In this document: positions 59,367-64,000 of the stretch, one piece after another
Numbering within the stretch: position 1 is the first letter of the stretch
How the letters are laid out: each line of letters starts with the position of its first letter
Assembly: GCF_965203655.1 (NCBI RefSeq)
Contig: NZ_CBDBDD010000008.1
Coordinates: forward strand, 62,001-126,000
Direction: 5' to 3'
Source: Poriferisodalis sp965203655
GTDB taxonomy: Bacteria; Actinomycetota; Acidimicrobiia; Acidimicrobiales; Poriferisodalaceae
Length of the DNA: 64,000 nucleotides
Translations under genes and position numbers: made by a program
The notes under the pieces: generated by a model
Seen by the model: only the letters and a program-made list of their open reading frames with translations
Databases searched by the model: none
Told to the model about the DNA's origin: nothing

Positions 59367-60164
59367 TCAGTCGTGGCGGCCTAGGTGATGTCGGCCTATG
59401 AAGAGTTCGGACACGTAGGGGATACCTAGTTCGCCTGAGGGGTGGTGCCGATTGAGCAGCGCTTGCAGTCGTCGTGCCGTCTCGGCCTCGCCGAGCTGCT
59501 GGGCAGCCGCATGCATCTTGGACGAAGACAGAGCCAAGTCGACGAACAGATCGTGGGACAGCGACCGGGTCCATGCGGTAGACAACCTCGACACTTCGCT
59601 GAAGCCTGCGTCCGAGAGTTCGCTGACGATGTCGAAGTCGCGGTAGTCACGCGTGTAACCCGGGCTGTGCTCTTCGAGGAACGATTCGTAGTCCTCCAAG
59701 AAGGGCGAGAGCGCCAGGGCACGGTCGTTCTGCATGATCCCGATCAGGCCTCTTGGTGCCAGCACCCGGTGAGCCTCGGCATAGAAGCAAGCGTGGTTGA
59801 ACCAGTGCAGGGCTTGGGCCGCCAGGACGAGACCGGCCGAGGACGTCTTGAGGGGCATGTCCTCTGCGGTGCCGAAGCGGAATTCGATGGCTGTGTCGCT
59901 GCTGTCCCTGGCGGCCGCAGCGCGCATCGCTTCGCCCGGCTCGACGCCCACGACGCGCCATCCGGGTAGCGCGCGTGCGAGTTGCCGCGTAGCAATGCCG
60001 GTGCCCGAGCCGACATCGATCGCCGAGTGGGGCACGGGGTGATGATCGAGTCTTTCTCGCAGGGTGCTCCACAGCAGGTCGGGGTACTGGGGTCGAGCCC
60101 TGCTGTATGCCTCCGCAAGCTCGCTGAACGCCTGCGTGCTGTCGGTCTTTGCGGGCCTCGTCAC
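59367..60164 (-). CDS. SAM-dependent methyltransferase, class I
   Basis: The 265-residue methyltransferase has the SAM-binding IDVGSGTGIATRQLA (about residue 41), VGVEPGEAMR, AEDMPLKTSSAGLVL and QALHWFNHACFYAEAHRVL, close to UbiE/Methyltransf_11 proteins. Substrate unknown. GTG 60164 is chosen because the longer frame overlaps the divergent cytosine methylase promoter. It lies between the mnmA cluster and the restriction-modification pair and may have arrived with the latter. Confidence 0.82.
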   Translation of the reverse strand: MTRPAKTDSTQAFSELAEAYSRARPQYPDLLWSTLRERLDHHPVPHSAIDVGSGTGIATRQLARALPGWRVVGVEPGEAMRAAAARDSSDTAIEFRFGTAEDMPLKTSSAGLVLAAQALHWFNHACFYAEAHRVLAPRGLIGIMQNDRALALSPFLEDYESFLEEHSPGYTRDYRDFDIVSELSDAGFSEVSRLSTAWTRSLSHDLFVDLALSSSKMHAAAQQLGEAETARRLQALLNRHHPSGELGIPYVSELFIGRHHLGRHD

Positions 60165-60239
60165 TGCTTCAGCATGCCCCGCGCACTGCAACGGCAAGCG
60201 ACTGCGTGGGCCGTCCGCGACGATGTCGCACCTCGGCAG

Positions 60240-60245
60240 TACTGT
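60240..60245 (+). promoter_or_regulatory. Leaderless -10 box for the cytosine methylase
   Basis: TACTGT lies eight bases before ATG 60254 and supports that start. Confidence 0.45.
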
Positions 60246-60253
60246 CCGAGTCG

Positions 60254-61396
60254 ATGTCAAAGCTGTCGGTTGCCGAGTTCTTCGCCGGTATCGGGCTGGT
60301 GCGCGCCGGTGTCGAGGCGGCTGGGTTCGATGTGGTCTGGGCGAATGACATCTCGAAGGTGAAGCACGCGGTCTATGCCGCCAACTTCGGCGATGACTAC
60401 AGCGTCTCCGATGTGCGTGACATTTGCGGCGATGACGTGCCGAGCGTTGATCTTGCGACGGCGAGCTTTCCGTGCATCGACCTGTCGTTGGCCGGTCACC
60501 GGCGCGGCCTGGCGGGGGAGCAGTCGGGCCTGTTCTTCGAGTTCGTGCGCGTTCTGGACGAGATGGGTGCCCGGCGCCCGGCAGCGGTGCTCATCGAGAA
60601 CGTTCCGTCGTTTGTCTCGTCACGTGGAGGCCGCGATCTGCGAGATGCGCTAGCGGCGCTCAACAGGTTGGGCTACGCCTGCGATCTCGCTGTTGTCGAT
60701 TCGCGCTGGTTCGTGCCGCAGTCGCGCAGCCGGCTCTTCGTGTTCGGCCTGCTCGGTGCTGATCAGGCAACGAATCCGCCCTCATTGTCGCTAGTGGACG
60801 GCGGGGTGTCCGACGCTGATGCTCTTCGTCCTGCACCGCTCAGACGATTCCTCGCACGAGCCTCGGGCCTCGACCTCACCCGGCGAATGATTGGCCGACC
60901 TCCTTCAGCCGATCCACTGCTTGGCGATGTTGTCGAGCGACTTGCGCCTGAGGACGAACGCTGGTGGGACGCGAAGCGGCTTGTGGGGTTCGACAGCACT
61001 CTGCCGGACCGGCACGCGGCCCGCATTGCCGAGTTGAGTGATCAGAACGTCACGGCGTGGCGGACTGCGTACCGCCGGACCCGTGGCGGTCGAGCTGTCT
61101 GGGAGGTGCGCGGCGATGAGATCGCGGGCTGCCTGAGAACCGCGAGGGGTGGCTCGTCGCGTCAGGCGCTCGTGGAGATCAGTGAGGGCTGTCATCGTGT
61201 GCGGTGGATGACAGCCCGCGAGTGCGGGCGGCTTCAAGGCGTTCCCAACGACTTCGACATCTCGCCGGTGACCGAATCACAAGCGCTGTTCGGTTTCGGT
61301 GACGCTGTCACCGTCCCCGTCATTACCTGGCTCGTCGAGAGCTTCGTGAAGCCCGCGCTGGAGGTGTCTACCGTCGCCACCCACGCGGCAGCATGA
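60254..61396 (+). CDS. dcm: DNA (cytosine-5) methyltransferase
   Basis: The 380-residue C5-cytosine methylase is of the restriction-modification type. Motifs in order: FFAGIGLVRAGVEAAGF (I), the catalytic Cys in ASFPCIDLSLAG (IV), the ENV motif (VI) in LIENVPSF, SRWFVPQSRSRLFVFG (VIII) and GRLQGVP with a final FGDAVTVPV (IX-X). The target-recognition region lies between about residues 190 and 310. ATG 60254 is preferred over an upstream in-frame start. It overlaps the DUF4928 gene by four bases. Confidence 0.92.
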   Translation: MSKLSVAEFFAGIGLVRAGVEAAGFDVVWANDISKVKHAVYAANFGDDYSVSDVRDICGDDVPSVDLATASFPCIDLSLAGHRRGLAGEQSGLFFEFVRVLDEMGARRPAAVLIENVPSFVSSRGGRDLRDALAALNRLGYACDLAVVDSRWFVPQSRSRLFVFGLLGADQATNPPSLSLVDGGVSDADALRPAPLRRFLARASGLDLTRRMIGRPPSADPLLGDVVERLAPEDERWWDAKRLVGFDSTLPDRHAARIAELSDQNVTAWRTAYRRTRGGRAVWEVRGDEIAGCLRTARGGSSRQALVEISEGCHRVRWMTARECGRLQGVPNDFDISPVTESQALFGFGDAVTVPVITWLVESFVKPALEVSTVATHAAA

Positions 61397-62370
61397 CTGC
61401 TGGCGAGATCGCCGCGGCCCTCGACGGTGCCATCGATGACTGGTACGAGACGCAACGCACCGAGACGGGCGTCAACCGCAATGTGATGACGGTCGGCCTC
61501 ATCATGTGCGAGCACATGAGCGCCCACTTCCCACTCGACGAAGCCCAGTGGTTCAGCGGGTCGCAAGTCCGACTGCTTGGCGGTTCGAGAATCAACAAGA
61601 TTCTGGCTCGTCATGGCGAGGAGCGCCCACTGGCAAGCGAGGGTGGTAGGACCAGCCGAGGCAGCCAGGAACTCGCGCGCGGCTTCCAAGCTGCCGTCAA
61701 CTCCTCGACAGCCGCCGACGCGTTCGCTGCAATAGATCCCGATGTGCGAGCGGAGATCATCGAGACATTGCAGGCCGCGATGGTCGATCGCATCCAGGTT
61801 GACTTCTTCGACAAGCAGCGATTGCGAATCGAATACCGGAGTCATGAACCGACTAGCACGGTGATCCGCCAGCTGCTCGACGCCGCCAGTGTTCGTGGGG
61901 GTAACGCCACCGGTGCTGTGGCGCAGCATGTCGTGGGTGCAGCATTGTGCCTGCACTATCCCGACACGGAAGTCGACAACCATTCCTACACCACAGCCGA
62001 TGAGCAGACCGGCCGCATCGGCGACTTCGTTGTCTACGATGCTGCGTTCCATGTGACGACCGCACCCGGCGAAGCCCTGCTGCGCAAGTGCGTCCAGAAC
62101 CTCTCGCTCGATGTCTTCCCGATCGTGCTGACCCTCAGAGATCGCATCGCTGCCGCCGAGGGGCTCGCGGGCAACTTCGACATTGCCGACCTCATCTCGG
62201 TGCGAGACGTGGCTGAGTTCGTCGCTGACGCGGTGGACATCCCGGCCCGGCACCAGCGTCACCAGATGGCGACGCACCTGCGAGAACTACTTGACACCTA
62301 CAACGCGCGAGTCGCTGCGGCAGAACCCGATCCGTCGCTACAAGTAGAGATCCCCGACAACCTTCGCTGA
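61393..62370 (+). CDS. DUF4928-family protein, probable restriction endonuclease
   Basis: The 325-residue protein matches the pattern I recall for DUF4928: GGRTSRGS (about residue 75), QHVVGAALCLHYP, the polar HSYTTADEQTGRIGDFVV, HVTTAPGEALLRKC and AAEGLAGN. DUF4928 proteins are typically encoded beside a C5-cytosine methylase, so it is probably the restriction half. The ATG overlaps the methylase stop, giving a coupled pair in which the methylase is made first. Nuclease residues are not certain; D and E in IGDFVVYD are candidates. Confidence 0.8.
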   Translation: MTAGEIAAALDGAIDDWYETQRTETGVNRNVMTVGLIMCEHMSAHFPLDEAQWFSGSQVRLLGGSRINKILARHGEERPLASEGGRTSRGSQELARGFQAAVNSSTAADAFAAIDPDVRAEIIETLQAAMVDRIQVDFFDKQRLRIEYRSHEPTSTVIRQLLDAASVRGGNATGAVAQHVVGAALCLHYPDTEVDNHSYTTADEQTGRIGDFVVYDAAFHVTTAPGEALLRKCVQNLSLDVFPIVLTLRDRIAAAEGLAGNFDIADLISVRDVAEFVADAVDIPARHQRHQMATHLRELLDTYNARVAAAEPDPSLQVEIPDNLR

Positions 62371-62446
62371 GTGATCCGCGCAGCGCCGATCAGGCGTGAC
62401 TCGCTGCGTCATTCCACAATCCCGGAACCCTCCGTTGCCGGGGTGC

Positions 62447-64000
62447 CTAGCCGGTCGCGAGTTCTCCGGAGTCGAGCAGGTTGCGCAGGCCGTTGTCGTC
62501 GAGGACTGGGACGCCGAATTCGGCGGCTTTGTCGAGCTTGGCCTGCCCGGCACCTGCTCCGGCGATGAGTGCGAAGGTGCTCTTGTTGACGCTGCCCGGG
62601 CTCTTGCCGCCTCGTGCCTTGATGGCGGCTTTGGCCTCATCGCGGCTGAGGTGCCAACCGTCGAGATTCCCCGTCACCACGACGGACTTGCCAGCGAGCA
62701 CCTGCGGCGCGTCGAGTTCGCCGTCGACTCGGTCGAAGCACACCTGCGCATCCCGCAGGCGCTGGACCAGAGCGGCGTTGTCGACGTCGTCGAAATAGCT
62801 GCGGACGCTGGCGGCAATGATGGGTCCGATGCCGTCGATGGCCGCGAGCTGCTCGTCGCCGGCCGTCATCACGTCATCCAGTGAGCCGAATCGTCGCGCC
62901 AACAGCTCCGATGCCGTTGGACCGAGGTGTTCGATGCCGAGGCCGATGAGCAACCGGGCCAGTGGCGAATCTCGAGCGGCGTTGATCTCGGCTACAAGAC
63001 TGTTGGCCGACTTCTCGGCGAATCCCTCGAGTCCGATGAGGTCATTGGCGCTCAAGCCGAAGAGGTCGGCCGGGTCGGTGACGAGGCCTCGCTCGTAGAG
63101 CGTCACGACGGTCTGTTCGCCGAGACCTTCGATGTCGAGCGCACCGCGGCCCACGAAGTGCCCGATGCCTTGGATCACCCGATCGCGGCAGGCGCGGTTG
63201 CGGCAGTACGTGTTGGCGTCGCCCTCGCTGCGCTTCAACGGGCTGCCGCATGACGGACATCTCTCGGGGAACTTCCACGGTTCGGAGCCAACAGGGCGCT
63301 CGGCGAGCACGGGGCCGACCACCTCGGGAATGACATCGCCGGCTTTGCGCACGATCACGGTGTCGCCCGGGCGCACGTCCTTGGCGGCGACCTGATCCTG
63401 GTTGTGCAGTGTGGCCAGCGACACCGTCGATCCGCCGACGAAGACGGGCTCCATGTAGGCGAACGGCGTGGCGCGACCGGTGCGCCCGATCGAGACCATG
63501 ATGCTGCGCAGCTTGGTCGTGCGTTCCTCCGGGGGGAACTTGTAGGCCACCGCCCACCGCGGCGCACGGCTGGTGTAGCCCAGCTGTGACCGGAGTTCGA
63601 GGTCGGCCACCTTCACCACGACCCCGTCGATCTCGTAGGCGGGCTTGTGGCGGTCGCGCTCCCACTGCCTGCAGAAGTCCTCGACTTCGGCGAGCGTGCC
63701 GAAGGTCCGGATTTCGGGGTTGACCGGCATGCCGAGCTCGCCCAAGTACGCGAAAACCTTGCCGGCGTCGCTGAGATCGGGCCCGCCGGCCAACCCGCCG
63801 ACGTCGTAACTCCAGAACGACAGGCCACGCGTCGCGACGATCGAGGGATCCTTCTGGCGCAGGCTGCCGGCAGCCGTGTTCCGGGCATTGGCGTAGTCGG
63901 GATGGCGGCGCTGCACATCGACCGGCGTGAGCTTGGCCAGCGATTCGAGCTTCCGCCGCTCGCCCGCCGGCATGTCGTCGGGTGCCGCGGCGATCTGTTG
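62447..64000 (-). CDS. ligA: NAD-dependent DNA ligase (5' end outside window)
   Basis: The C-terminal 517 residues of LigA, which seals nicks using NAD, are visible; the gene runs off the right edge, so the adenylated-lysine KxDG motif is not seen. Present are NARNTAAGSLRQKDP, EIDGVVVKV, VGRTGRATPFAYMEPV-type nucleotidyltransferase ending (as IGRTGRATPFA), the OB fold, a four-Cys zinc finger (CPSCGSPL and CRNRACRD), helix-hairpin-helix repeats and a C-terminal BRCT domain with SVVVTGNLDGW. The place behind iscS-mnmA is usual for Actinobacteria. Confidence 0.96.
   Translation of the reverse strand, partial: QQIAAAPDDMPAGERRKLESLAKLTPVDVQRRHPDYANARNTAAGSLRQKDPSIVATRGLSFWSYDVGGLAGGPDLSDAGKVFAYLGELGMPVNPEIRTFGTLAEVEDFCRQWERDRHKPAYEIDGVVVKVADLELRSQLGYTSRAPRWAVAYKFPPEERTTKLRSIMVSIGRTGRATPFAYMEPVFVGGSTVSLATLHNQDQVAAKDVRPGDTVIVRKAGDVIPEVVGPVLAERPVGSEPWKFPERCPSCGSPLKRSEGDANTYCRNRACRDRVIQGIGHFVGRGALDIEGLGEQTVVTLYERGLVTDPADLFGLSANDLIGLEGFAEKSANSLVAEINAARDSPLARLLIGLGIEHLGPTASELLARRFGSLDDVMTAGDEQLAAIDGIGPIIAASVRSYFDDVDNAALVQRLRDAQVCFDRVDGELDAPQVLAGKSVVVTGNLDGWHLSRDEAKAAIKARGGKSPGSVNKSTFALIAGAGAGQAKLDKAAEFGVPVLDDNGLRNLLDSGELATG

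Overview
The window is high-GC, gene-dense bacterial chromosome. Gene order and content point to an actinobacterium, most likely class Acidimicrobiia (inference; no rRNA gene is present). Support comes from the actinobacterial trio of MSMEG_4193-type phosphatase, DUF3090 and SCO1664-type protein, a DUF3107 gene next to a PdtaS-type kinase, F420-type enzymes, the order hom-thrC-rho-rpmE-prfA-prmC followed by glyA and the atp operon, MurA with Asp in place of the catalytic Cys, and many apparently leaderless genes (TANNNT 6-8 bases before ATG/GTG).

Layout. 1-2753: end of a CcmI-like TPR protein, then an accessory pair (secreted protein plus small membrane protein). 2754-5569: mrp and selO, translationally coupled. 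5570-11600: an accessory island. It holds a ribbon-helix-helix/PIN toxin-antitoxin pair, two tandem and partly duplicated Ser-Gly/His-rich modular proteins with unlike C-terminal domains, each followed by one or two tiny two-helix membrane proteins, a second copy of the last 126 bases of selO, and a second toxin-antitoxin pair on the other strand. 11672-21556: signalling and housekeeping genes (PdtaS-like kinase, DUF3107, lipid kinase, EtfBA, the DUF3090 cluster, family-5 uracil-DNA glycosylase, a Cys-rich lipoprotein, FrhB-like and PPOX F420 proteins). 21577-27938: a 28-base repeat array, tRNA-Arg(CCG), divergent argS, then lysA, hom and thrC. 28135-35592: the translation-termination neighbourhood, with a Rho homologue that has lost its P-loop, L31, an unknown protein, RF1, a PrmC-TsaC fusion, rpiB and glyA. 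35611-43127: the complete F1Fo ATP synthase operon. 43267-55097: amt, hisI-glpX, lhgO, a replication-relaxation-like protein, a hydrolase-MFS pair, murA, meaB and an SRPBCC-phosphotransferase fusion. 55187-64000: OxyR, then iscS-mnmA-(membrane protein)-ligA, interrupted by a methyltransferase gene and a cytosine-methylase/DUF4928 restriction-modification pair.

The two most unusual items are the Rho pseudo-ATPase sitting in the normal rho locus (28135-29538) and the island at 5570-11600. In the island, a nearly identical His/Cys module is joined to two different hydrophobic C-terminal domains, each with its own small membrane partner. That arrangement resembles a pore-forming toxin/immunity or other contact-dependent system; this is inference from architecture, not a recognised family.
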